The position numbers were made by a program, and so were the translations under genes. A DNA stretch of 64,000 nt, from assembly GCA_963575645.1 (NCBI GenBank), contig OY754469.1:23020001-23084000 (forward strand), read 5' to 3'. Positions 10,111 through 21,000 of the stretch are shown one piece after another (the first letter of the stretch is position 1; each line of letters begins with the position of its first letter). A model generated the notes under the pieces. The model was not told the origin of the DNA. It did not search any database and saw only the letters and a program-made list of their open reading frames with translations. The stretch comes from Xanthostigma xanthostigma. Lineage: Eukaryota > Arthropoda > Insecta > Raphidioptera > Raphidiidae.

Positions 10111-10615
10111 AACTACATTCGTATAATATAAATGGTTGTACGTACTTGCAGTGTAAGTGGTATTGGTAGTTCTTATATCTGAAGTCCTGGCACAACACAC
10201 TCATGTTGCACTCGCACATTACAGTGTCCGGTCATCGTACACCAGATCGCGACCGTGACCAGATCAATGGAACAAAACTACACAAATGCACGTATATGGT
10301 CTCCCCGTCCCAAGTCCCCCCACGCAACAACTATACAAAAGAACACGTGGACTTCATTGTGCAAAACGGTTGCGATTATTAAATAAGAGTGCATTTTGAA
10401 TCATTTATCAGTTGTCTTCTGGGCAACCTTGTCAACTGCCGATTTATAGCTACTTTGTTTTAAACAAATCGGTATCTAACCGAATAGTGGAAAAATTTTC
10501 AGCTAAATAGTAAAAACGCGCCCTATAGTATACGTCGCAAGTCTGCATAAAGCAGTTTTTGATATAATTTGCGGAGTAAATTAACCCCAAAAAAATAATA
10601 ATTGTATTTAACTGG
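10111..10615. other. No feature seen
   Basis: Moderately GC-rich at 10190-10340 (GTCCGGTCATCGTACACC and onward) but without a long frame or a recognised motif. Confidence 0.45.
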
Positions 10616-10630
10616 GAGGACTAAATAATT

Positions 10631-11275
10631 CAAATCTTTGAATAACATCTGATTAATACTCTACAATAAATAAAATTATCGACCAATTCAATTGACAAAA
10701 ATATATAATACGATAAACTTCATAAATTACATAATGTTGCTTATAAAATTAATTGTGAAAATTGTGAAATGAACTAGGTATATTGTTCAAACTAAAAGAG
10801 GTCTTAAAACAAGAATAAGAGAACACCAAAACAACCATAGATTACTCCCTGATAAACATAATGTTGTAACTAAACATAAATTCGAATACGAACACAAAAT
10901 TAATTGAGATAATATAAAAATTTTAGATAAAAAAACAAATTTCTTTAAAAAAATATTTCGGAAATGTTACATATAAAATCAAATAAAAATTCACTTAATG
11001 CTCAATTAGATACGGAATATTTAAGTAATATTTATAATATTATTTAGAAATAATATTTTGTTTTTAATGAATTTTTTCTTTCTTTTTAGGTTCTTACAAA
11101 TGACTTTAAACTGAATTTTATTAGAAACTAATTACTAATTAATTTTTCTATTTTTTAGCTCAATTCTCAAGAAGATCCAAATCTGGACCGAAACGTAAAT
11201 TTATTGAATTATATAGGTATTATATATTTTTGTCAATATAATTGTCGGAAAAATTGGTCGATAATTTTATTTATT
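10631..11275 (+). mobile_element. Penelope-like element remnant with inverted terminal repeats
   Basis: It is flanked by a 14/15 direct repeat, gaggactaaataatt (10616-10630) and gaggactgaataatt (11276-11290), taken as the target-site duplication. Inside come a 33-bp 'tail' (10631-10663), an inverted copy of the terminal repeat (10664-10716), the end of a GIY-YIG endonuclease frame (10773-11047), a non-coding stretch and the terminal repeat in the other orientation (about 11216-11275). Terminal repeats in inverted orientation plus a short tail fit Penelope-like elements. The reverse transcriptase region is missing, so this is an internally deleted copy. Confidence 0.7.
10773..11047 (+). pseudogene. 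Penelope-like GIY-YIG endonuclease C-terminal remnant
   Basis: Translated from 10773, the frame gives a Y-I-V-Q-T-K-R-x-L-K-T-R-I-R-E-H block, the altered form of the Y-[IV]-G-Q-T core of the GIY-YIG nuclease that nicks target DNA for Penelope-like elements. Downstream blocks are V-V-T-K-H-K, E-Y-E-H, I-K-I-L-D-K and a lysine-rich F-F-K-K. An in-frame TGA interrupts it soon after the E-Y-E-H block. The distal part (E-M-L-H-I-K ... L-D-T-E-Y-L) lies in a different frame and stops at 11045-11047. The second core glycine is replaced by V. It is dead by at least one stop and one frameshift. Confidence 0.75.
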
Positions 11276-11290
11276 GAGGACTGAATAATT

Positions 11291-11841
11291 GTTGTCCGTT
11301 TTATTCACAATATTTTTTTTAAATAACATCGCTTTTCCCGACCTTCGTTATCCAATCCGATTAACAGCAAACGATGCTATAGGATTTGGTTTCAGCGTTA
11401 ATAACAACTGACCGTTCATTATGTAAATAGCTTTGAGTACCTTAAATGAGTGCAATCAAGAATCAAAGAGCACAGCTACAGTGTGATAATATGTAAATTA
11501 AAGTACAGTAGATCCTCATTTGAAGTTTGTAATTGATCGTATGTAATTGTCTAAGCATAGTGACAGAAGATTGAACATTTTTACTTCATCAATATCATAG
11601 GTACAAATGATGATAGGTAGGTACTAGGTAGGTACGACTGTTTGTTGAATGTTGTTACTTTTGTAACAAAACTGTGATTCACTATTAAATAATAATTAAT
11701 AAACAACTTTAATATGCACCTAACTGAATATTTTTATTATAAATGTGATAAAAACGTTTTAAAAACGTATGTACGTATTTATAGGGTATGTTTGATGTTG
11801 TTTCTACCATCTTATAAATATAATATACGGCTGTTACCCAA
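11291..11841. other. No feature seen
   Basis: AT-rich, with a short GGTAGGTACTAGGTAGGTACG duplication near 11612-11635. No gene recognised. Confidence 0.45.
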
Positions 11842-12229
11842 GAGCTCATGACCCATTTTTCATAATGTGTTTGATTCACGTAGAAATTTTGCCCAGTGGT
11901 ACAGACAGGATAGATGGACAAGAAATACTATGTTTGCCTGACTTACAGTGGTACAACAGGTACTGCGCATACAAGCTTCATGTGCCTAAAAATTTATGTC
12001 AAAAAAAGTGCTTGATTGATTTAGTCATAGCTAAGCATGCTTTGATTGATTGGGACATATTACGTAGGTAACCATTCCAATGAATAGCAAATATAATATT
12101 TAATACTAGCCATTACCCGCACGCTGATGATTGTTTTTGTATTAAATTGCGTGCGGTGTGCGGGTAATGGCTAGTATTAAACGTAGTTTCCACGTGAATC
12201 AAACACTTCATGAAAAATAGCTCATGAGA
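11842..12229. repeat. Nested inverted repeats
   Basis: The outer arms 11842-11888 and 12183-12229 are inverted copies (CATTTTTCAT..TGTGTTTGATTCACG against its complement). Inside, 12098-12122 and 12157-12181 form a second hairpin with TTAATACTAGCCATTACCCG, a block shared with family X at 2740 and 14460. It looks like a family X fragment folded on itself inside an unrelated foldback. Confidence 0.65.
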
Positions 12230-12789
12230 ACTATATGGACATATTTTTGTCTGGGACTGTATACCTCATACACCCTTAAATCTAATGGAATTCGGACAAA
12301 GCGCGTGTTTCCTGTACATCGTTCAATTTGCATCTTTAATGATTGCATGACCAACACGTGTTTTGGAAACAACGCAAATACATAAATTACGTCCACCTAT
12401 TACAGACTCATCGTGCAACTGCACCGTCCGCGTCATTACACGGTAGTCTGTATTATAAAACTACCCTCAATTTTAAAACATTGAAATATTTACTTAACTC
12501 CGGTTAAATTGTCTGTTAATCAACGAGCCATTTACCTTGTTATAAAAGAGCAATTCATTCTATTTTGTGCTGTTGATAGTATGATATATTAATTATAGGA
12601 GTTGTTATTTTGCATAATCAGCAAACCGAGAATAAAGCTTTTTTGTTCGTATCACTGTACGTGTATCAGTGCGCGCCGGCAGGATTGATTTCAAGGGGGT
12701 GCAAAATGTTTGTGTTGTGAAATGTAATCGTGCAACTGCAGGCGATTTTTTTTTCATTTATTCAAATATTTAAGAAAACCAGTGGTCGT
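12230..12789. other. No feature seen
   Basis: Non-repetitive AT-rich sequence with short frames only. Confidence 0.45.
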
Positions 12790-12975
12790 CAAGTGGTCGA
12801 AATTCGACCGTAATTCATTAAAGTTTGAACGTTATTGAGTTTTTTGTTATTATAATATTGATTTCTCCTGAATCGATTTTACCTCTGTTAATTCGGACAC
12901 ATCGTGATGAAACATATATTGTGCACTTTCCTTTATTAAAACGAAGAAAACGGTGTATGTTTCATCACTATGTAT
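12790..12975 (-). repeat. GTCGAAATTCGAC dispersed repeat, copy 1
   Basis: It shares, in the same order but inverted, GTCGAATTTCGACCACT-type, ACAGAGGTAAAATCGATTC-type and GTTTCATCACGATGTG-type blocks with 25730-25960 and 35240-35400. TGGTCGAAATTCGACC is palindromic. No coding capacity is apparent. Confidence 0.55.
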
Positions 12976-13304
12976 ACGAATAAACATAGTCAAATCGCTA
13001 TCACAACTTTTTTCTTTTCTGTATAGATACGATTACCATTTTTCAAAGATATCAACTAAATTATTGGCATCTCATAAATCGGCATGTATCTGAATCGGTC
13101 GAATTTAGCTTTGGCATTTTTTTTTGTCACAAGAATTTTTATCGGGCATGTAGATAAATATACAAAGCGTGGCTATGGTGTCAGTCAGTGTCCGGTACGA
13201 GTTGTGCGGGGAGCGGGGGGCCGGCGTAAGGTCATAATAATTTTTTTTTCTTCAAATAATGTTAAATTGCTATACCATAATATCAAATGATACTCATAAG
13301 AGAT
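12976..13304. other. No feature seen
   Basis: Contains a GC-rich patch at 13195-13225 (GTGCGGGGAGCGGGGGGCC) and otherwise nothing recognisable. Confidence 0.4.
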
Positions 13305-13370
13305 AGGACAGCTCTGTGGTAGAGCTCTAGACTTTTGGTCTCAGGTGCTGAGTTCAAGCCTCGTTTTAGG
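13305..13370 (+). pseudogene. tRNA-Lys(TTT)-like sequence or SINE head
   Basis: CAGCTCTGTGGTAGAGC fits the polymerase III A box and D arm, CTTTTGG gives an anticodon loop with TTT, and GAGTTCAAGCCTC fits a degenerate B box and T arm. The 5' and 3' acceptor strands do not pair, so this is not a functional tRNA gene. It may head a tRNA-derived SINE, since an A-rich stretch follows at 13380-13415. Confidence 0.45.
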
Positions 13371-14349
13371 TGAAAGTAGTAAAAAATTTAAAGCTTAAAA
13401 ACAACAAAAAAAAGTTTTCAGGATTTAAAAATTCTTGCGCGATCAGTTGTCATAAACAATTTAAATGTTTATTTCTTTGTGACCCTCAGAACCAAAATTT
13501 GACTATGAACACAGAAGTGGGAGGGCACGGAACACTAATTGTGCAAGTGTAGCTTGCGCTTGAGCATTTTAGCAGTTTCTTTTCTAGTTTAGTAATTACG
13601 TGTGCGAGAACTGTTATCTTGTTGACAAGTTGTGCTACAGTGCTACAGAGTTGTTTGGTGGCTCATTTTAATTCAACTGCAAGATGTTTTCACGCTTAAA
13701 AGTTTGCGGCACACCCTACCTGTGTCTGCCTCATTTTTTAATAATACTTGTTTTGCCGATCCTATTTTTTTGTGGTCTCTAAGCTAGAGGGGTGTCATTC
13801 CAATTCAATTATCCAATCTCTAGTAATAAGCGTATTTATGAATAGATTCAAAACAGAATATAATGCAGCCAAATTGAACATTTTGACGAAAACAAAAAAA
13901 AACCCAGCTATGGGTAGTAAAAGTATACATAACAGGTTTGTAATATGAAAAGTAGTTGAGTAAAAACATTTATCGGAAGCCTGTCTTATACCTTCGTTAG
14001 TTTCACCGGAGTATATTTTAATTTTCTTTTTGTTTGATTTTATTTTGTTACGAATCTAGTCATACGCTTACAAATAGAGAATGAATAACCATTAACAATT
14101 GCATATCTAACAAGATTTACTAGCTATTTTTTTACGTCCGATTTGTTTTAAAAACAGCAGAAAAAAATCAATTTTCAGATAATCGGTATATCTTAGATAT
14201 TTACCGAAATCCTTGAACTATTAAACTTGTACACCAAACTTAAATATCAAGAGTCAGTCGTATAATAACTACAACGGTATTATTCAGCTGCTAAAGTTCA
14301 AACAAACCATACGAATGGTGATAATTGATAAAAGGACATATAATATTAA
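13371..14349. other. No feature seen
   Basis: AT-rich; no repeat match or coding signal recognised. Confidence 0.45.
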
Positions 14350-14763
14350 AAAAAATTCCAACCAAGTGGGCGACGGGACCATTTCAACTTCAAAATGTTG
14401 ACATTTGATATAGTATAATAAAGAAAATAAAATTACTGATATCGCGTGAGATGACGCTGGTAATGGCTAGTATTCAATATGATGTTTGCTATTCGTTGCC
14501 ATGGTTACCTATATAATATAAATAAAATTATCGACCAATTTTTCAGACAATATACGAAAAAATATATAATAATAAATACATTTATTGATGAGTTCTAATC
14601 AGACGTTAATCAAAGATTTGACCTATATAATATGTTCCACACCATGTAAAAATTAATCAAAGCATGCTTAACTAGTTTATTCCTGACAGATCTACAAAAC
14701 AAAAGAACAGCTGATTTTGTTTATTTTCAAAATATTTCCAAAACTATAAAGTTTAAAAAAAAA
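14350..14763 (+). repeat. Family X, 5' segment
   Basis: It is the reverse complement of 2570-2846: GTGGGCGACGGGACCATT, CAACTTCAAAATGTTGAC, GGTAATGGCTAGTATTCAAT, CTATTCGTTGCCATGG, AGATCTACAAAACAAAAGAA. It is interrupted at 14520 by a 101-bp insertion with a perfect 13-bp target duplication. Confidence 0.65.
14520..14620 (-). mobile_element. Deletion derivative of the Penelope-like element
   Basis: It is flanked by identical 13-bp copies of acctatataatat (14507-14519 and 14621-14633). Read in reverse it begins CAAATCTTTGATTAACGTCT, the same tail as 10631-10650, and ends with the terminal repeat GAAAAATTGGTCGATAATTT. All internal sequence is missing. The clean interruption of family X and the duplication make the insertion unambiguous. 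Confidence 0.75.
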
Positions 14764-15889
14764 TTGGTTGTCTGTAAAGTCGGTTTACGGACGATAGTTT
14801 TACGTGATAACGTATTCCGTAATACATAACCTAAATTTATATAATAATTATAATAATTCGAATCTATGATATTGCATCTTTCGCTTCAAATTTAGGTAAA
14901 TTTTATTAAGTAGAATAATAAAACACTATAAAAAGTATACTATTATTATATAAAAAACAACTATGGCATGTATCTCTTTTGCGCATGCGCCGATTTTCCC
15001 CAAAAAATTTACAAAAATTTCTAGTAAAAATAGATAGAGTAAAAACCGTTTTAAAAACTATATTATTATTATATAAAACATCATTATAAGAGATATATTC
15101 TTTTACGCATGCGCCGATGTTCCCCAAAAACAATAGGCCACTTCTTTTAATTGTGACGAGCTTATATCATGTATTTGGTTTTTGGGCAAAATAAAATATG
15201 TATGTATGTATGCATATCAAACAGCCTCCCAAAATTTGGTTTCAATCCGCTTATCCTTGGTGTCGGAATGATAAGAAATGTCAAAAGTGACGTTTGCAAC
15301 TGTCAAAGTATTATGTTCTAATAATAATTAGTTATTCCAATACTTAACTTAGAAGGCGTTGCATTTCACAAAATACTAATGTCAAAAAATTGAATTAAAC
15401 ATTAGAAATGCAGCCGTTTTCATGTTAAGACAAGACATACGTTATCTTCTAATTTCCATGTACGGCAAACAAAGAGGACCGACCGCGTCGCGCCATGCAT
15501 TAGACAACATTGCATTTATACAACTATTTTTCTATATAAATTTGTATAAAAAAACTGTTTAGGCAAATTCTGTTATACGAAATCTATGTAAAATGTTCTC
15601 CTCTTTCGTTTAAGACTGGTTTCAAACCGATCTGATTTAAATTGAGCGAGAAATTAGCAAAAAGCACGCACAGGGTCCGGCGGAACGTTACGCGTTACGA
15701 ACGTTAGGAACGTTACGCGTTACGAACGTTAGGAACGTTACGCGTTACGAACGTTAGGAACGTTACGCGTTACGAACGTTAGGAACGTTACGCGTTACGA
15801 ACGTTACACTTTTTCGTGCATGCAGCCGGTGTTTTATCAATTTATAAGATTGGTGATTCATCAATTTATAAGACGTTATCACGTCAAAA
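14764..15889 (+). repeat. TTGG-element composite with family X core
   Basis: The left end is TTGGTTGTCTGTAAAGTCGG and the right end is AGACGTTATCACGTCAA. Between them is a family X segment (GCGCATGCGCC units at 14985 and 15110, body to about 15655), then CACGCACAGGGTC and a 25-bp minisatellite. A CGAATCTATGATATTGCATC block (14857-14877) recurs at 16960 and, inverted, near 59070. Confidence 0.7.
15692..15815 (+). repeat. 25-bp minisatellite
   Basis: The unit GTTACGCGTTACGAACGTTAG + GAAC repeats with exact 25-bp spacing (AGGAA at 15706, 15731, 15756, 15781). Shorter versions of the same GTTACG motif occupy the same position in every other composite copy, so it expands and contracts between copies. 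Confidence 0.9.
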
Positions 15890-16200
15890 AAATTAACAAA
15901 ACTTTGTTGAAAAATAAATAGAATAATAAGTCGTTATGAAAATTAAAGTATACCATTATTATGCAAAAAAAAAACACCGTTATAGCATTTATCTCTAGTA
16001 CCTTTCCCCACTTGTGGAACTATTATTATACCCACACATTTCGTTAATGCAAAATTTTCTGTTAGGAAGAAAAATTCATTATAGAAAAAATCCCATTTTC
16101 GTTTAAAAATGAAAAAAAAATTATTGATTAGATTAGATTGTAGATTATATACGCTCAACATATAAGGTTATCAGCGTCTATAAAGTTATTGATAAAAAAA
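15890..16200. other. No feature seen
   Basis: AT-rich; includes one ATTATTATGCAAAAAAAAAA stretch of family X minisatellite type. Confidence 0.4.
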
Positions 16201-16869
16201 TTGGCTGTCTGTAAAGTCGGTTTACGGACGATAGTTTTACGTGATAACGTATTCCGTAATACATAACCTAAACCTCCCAAAATTTGGTTTCAATCCGCTT
16301 ATCCTTGGTGTCGGAAAGATAAGAAATGTCAAAAGTGACGTTTGCAACTTACAAAGTATTATGTTCTAATAATAATTAGTTATTCCAATACTTAACTTTG
16401 GAGGCGTTGCATTTCACAATATACTAATGTCAAAAAATTGAATTAAACATTAGAAATGCAGCCGTTTTCATGTTAAGACAAGACATACGTTTGCTTCTAA
16501 TTTCCATGTACGGCAAACAAAGACAACCGACCGCGTCGCGCCATGCATTAGACAACATTGCATTTATACAGCTATTTTTCTATATAAATTTGTATAAAAT
16601 ATTTTTCTATATAAATTTGTATAAAAAAACTGTTTAGGCAAATTCTGTTATACGAAATCTATGTAAAATGTTCTCCTCTTTCGTTTAAGACTGGTTTTAA
16701 ACCGATCTGATTTAAATTGAGCGAGAAATTAGCAAAAAGCACGCACAGGGTCAGGCAGAACGTTACGCGTTATGCGTTACGCGTTACACTTTTTCGTACA
16801 TGCAGCCGGTGTTTTATCAATTTATAATATTGGTGATTCATCAATTTATAAGACGTTATCACGTCAAAA
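16201..16869 (+). repeat. TTGG-element composite, plus copy of an inverted pair
   Basis: It runs from TTGGCTGTCTGTAAAGTCGG to GTTATCACGTCAAAA. The family X body is joined directly after CATAACCTAAACC, without GCGCATGCGCC units. TTTTTCTATATAAATTTGTA is duplicated at 16570-16620. Confidence 0.7.
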
Positions 16870-16871
16870 GA

Positions 16872-17010
16872 TTGGTTGTCTGTAAAGTCGGTTTACGGAC
16901 GATAGTTTTACGTGATAACGTATTCCGTAATACATAACCTAAATTTATATAATAATTCGAATCTATGATATTGCATCTTTCGCTTCAAATTTAGGTTAAT
17001 TTTATTTATT
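16872..17010 (+). repeat. TTGG-element, left end only
   Basis: The left end, plus CATAACCTAAATTTATATAA and the CGAATCTATGATATTGCATC block, resemble 14764-14895. It breaks off into AT-rich sequence and forms the spacer of the inverted pair. Confidence 0.65.
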
Positions 17011-17037
17011 TAAATTACTCACCATATAATATAATTG

Positions 17038-17736
17038 TTTTGACGTGATAACGTCTTATAAATTGATGAATCACCAATATTATAAATTGATAAAACACCG
17101 GCTGCATGTACGAAAATGTGTAACGTAACGTTCCTAACGTTCGTAACGCGTAACGCATAACGCATAACGCGTAACGTTCCGCCTGACCCTGTGCGTGCTT
17201 TTTGCTAATTTCTCGCTCAATTTAAATCAGATCGGTTTGAAACCAGTCTTAAACGAAAGAGGAGAACATTTTACATAGATTTCGTATAACAGAATTTGCC
17301 TAAACAGTTTTTTTATACAAATTTATATAGAAAAATATTTTATACAAATTTATATAGAAAAATAGCTGTATAAATGCAATGTTGTCTAATGCATGGCGCG
17401 ACGCGGTCGGTTGTCTTTGTTTGCCGTACATGGAAATTAGAAGCAAACGTATGTCTTGTCTTAACATGAAAACGGCTGCATTTCTAATGTTTAATTCAAT
17501 TTTTTGACATTAGTATATTGTGAAATGCAACGCCTTCTAAGTTAAGTATTGGAATAACTAATTATTATTAGAACATAATACTTTGTAAGTTGCAAACGTC
17601 ACTTTTGACATTTCTTATCATTCCGACACCAAGGATAAGCGGATTGAAACCAAATTTTGGGAGGTTTAGGTTATGTATTACGGAATACGTTATCACGTAA
17701 AACTATCGTCCGTAAATCGACTTTACAGACAACCAA
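17038..17736 (-). repeat. TTGG-element composite, minus copy of an inverted pair
   Basis: It is the reverse complement of 16201-16869 with few differences, chiefly in the GTTACG minisatellite (GCATAACGCATAACGCGTAA). Together they form a large inverted repeat with a spacer of about 168 bp. Confidence 0.75.
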
Positions 17737-18009
17737 TTTTTTTAACTTTCTTTCTTTCGTATTTATTTTAAGTCTCAAAGATTAGCTGTCATAATATTTA
17801 TAAAACAATTGTTTCACTGTTTATATAAAATTCCAAAACCTACTTACAATATTTAAGTATTTTCATACGTCAAAAAATTGATTTTTATAATGATAAAATT
17901 TGTAAGAAAACGATTTTTTCGAGAGATGAGACCTAGCTAAAACGATTTTTTGCCCCCCAAAATCCCTTTTCAGTAAATTTCATCCAAATCGTTAGGGCCA
18001 TTTTCGAGA
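17737..18009. repeat. Dispersed repeat fragment
   Basis: CATAATATTTATAAAACAAT and TTACAATATTTAAGTATTTT match, inverted, 58860-59000. No gene. Confidence 0.5.
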
Positions 18010-21000
18010 AAAGCACGCACAGGGTCAGGCGGAACGTTACGAATGTTACGACCGTTACGAACGTTAGGAACGTTACGACCGTTAGGAACGTTACACTTTT
18101 TCGTGCATGCAGCCGGTGTTTTATCAATTTATAAGATTGGTGATTCATCAATTTATAAGACGTTATAACGTCAAAAATATTTGCATTTTTCTTGTTACAA
18201 CGTATACCTTTCTAATTCAATGTAAAAGCAACACGGATGTTTATTTAATTAGATACTAAATTTTATTATCTGTTTTAAACTTTTCACATCCCTGGTGCCG
18301 TAACTAGAGCGGTGCCGTCGTCGGTATTTCGCATTGGTCGTAATCCTCAGAGGCACAAATAGGTACACAAAATGTCCATACCAAATTTAAAAAAAAATCA
18401 TGGTGTTGAGAAGTTTTTATAAATTTTAATTCATGGTTTTTTTTTGCCAATTAATAAATCTTAAATTATTTCGTTTTTTACTAAAAAAAATTGGTTGTCT
18501 GTAAAGTCGGTTTACGGACGATAGTTTTACGTGATAACGTATTCCGTAATACATAACCTAAACCTCCCAAAATTTGGTTTCAATCCGCTTATCCTTGGTG
18601 TCGGAATGATAAGAAATGTCAAAAGTGACGTTTGCAACTTACAAAGTATTATGTTCTAATAATAATTAGTTATTCCAATAGTTAACTTAGAAGGCTTTGC
18701 TTTCACAAAATACTAATGTCAAAAAATAAACATTAGAAATGCAGCCGTTTTCATGTTAAGACAAGACATACGTTATTTTCTAATTTCCATGTACGGCAAA
18801 CAAAGACGACCGACCGCGTCGCGCGCGCGCCATGCAATAGACAACAATGCATTTATACAGCTATTTTTCTATATAAATTTGTATAAAATATTTTTCTATA
18901 TAAATTTGTATAAAAAAACTGTTTAGGCAAATTCTGTTATACGAAATCTATGTAAAATGTTCTCCTCTTTCGTTTAAGACTGGTTTCAAACCGATCTGAT
19001 TTAAATTGAGCGAGAAATTAGCAAAAAGCACGCACAGGGTCAGGCGGAACGTTACGCGTTATGCGTTATGCGTTACGAACGTTAGGAACGTTACACTTTT
19101 TCGTGCATGCAGCCGGTGTTTTATCAATTTATAAGATTGGTGATTCATCAATTTATAAGACGTTATAACGTCAAAAATATTTGCATTTTTCTTGTTACAA
19201 CGTATACCTTTCTAATTCAATGTAAAAGCAACACGGATGTTTATTTAATTAGATACTAAATTTTATTATCTGTTTTAAACTTTTCACATCCCTGGTGCCG
19301 TAACTAGAGCGGTGCCGTCGTCGGTATTTCGCATTGGTCGTAATCCTCAGAGGCACAAATAGGTACACAAAATGTCCATACCAAATTTAAAAAAAAATCA
19401 TGGTGTTGAGAAGTTTTTATAAATTTTAATTCATGGTTTTTTTTTGCCAATTAATAAATCTTAAATTATTTCGTTTTTTACTAAAAAAAATTGGTTGTCT
19501 GTAAAGTCGGTTTACGGACGATAGTTTTACGTGATAACGTATTCCGTAATACATAACCTAAACCTCCCAAAATTTGGTTTCAATCCGCTTATCCTTGGTG
19601 TCGGAATGATAAGAAATGTCAAAAGTGACGTTTGCAACTTACAAAGTATTATGTTCTAATAATAATTAGTTATTCCAATAGTTAACTTAGAAGGCTTTGC
19701 TTTCACAAAATAGTAATGTCAAAAAATAAACATTAGAAATGCAGCCGTTTTCATGTTAAGACAAGACATACGTTATTTTCTAATTTCCATGTACGGCAAA
19801 CAAAGACGACCGACCGCGTCGCGCGCGCGCCATGCAATAGACAACAATGCATTTATACAGCTATTTTTCTATATAAATTTGTATAAAATATTTTTCTATA
19901 TAAATTTGTATAAAAAAACTGTTTAGGCAAATTCTGTTATACGAAATCTATGTAAAATGTTCTCCTCTTTCGTTTAAGACTGGTTTCAAACCGATCTGAT
20001 TTAAATTGAGCGAGAAATTAGCAAAAAGCACGCACAGGGTCAGGCGGAACGTTACGCGTTATGCGTTATGCGTTACGACCGTTAGGAACGTTACACTTTT
20101 TCGTGCATGCAGCCGGTGTTTTATCAATTTATAAGATTGGTGATTCATCAATTTATAAGACGTTATAACGTCAAAAATATTTGCATTTTTCTTGTTACAA
20201 CGTATACCTTTCTAATTCAATGTAAAAGCAACACGGATGTTTATTTAATTAGATACTAAATTTTATTATCTGTTTTAAACTTTTCACATCCCTGGTGCCG
20301 TAACTAGAGCGGTGCCGTCGTCGGTATTTCGCATTGGTCGTAATCCTCAGAGGCACAAATAGGTACACAAAATGTCCATACCAAATTTAAAAAAAAATCA
20401 TGGTGTTGAGAAGTTTTTATAAATTTTAATTCATGGTTTTTTTTTGCCAATTAATAAATCTTAAATTATTTCGTTTTTTACTAAAAAAAATTGGTTGTCT
20501 GTAAAGTCGGTTTACGGACGATAGTTTTACGTGATAACGTATTCCGTAATACATAACCTAAACCTCCCAAAATTTGGTTTCAATCCGCTTATCCTTGGTG
20601 TCGGAATGATAAGAAATGTCAAAAGTGACGTTTGCAACTTACAAAGTATTATGTTCTAATAATAATTAGTTATTCCAATAGTTAACTTAGAAGGCTTTGC
20701 TTTCACAAAATACTAATGTCAAAAAATAAACATTAGAAATGCAGCCGTTTTCATGTTAAGACAAGACATACGTTATTTTCTAATTTCCATGTACGGCAAA
20801 CAAAGACGACCGACCGCGTCGCGCGCGCGCCATGCAATAGACAACAATGCATTTATACAGCTATTTTTCTATATAAATTTGTATAAAATATTTTTCTATA
20901 TAAATTTGTATAAAAAAACTGTTTAGGCAAATTCTGTTATACGAAATCTATGTAAAATGTTCTCCTCTTTCGTTTAAGACTGGTTTCAAACCGATCTGAT

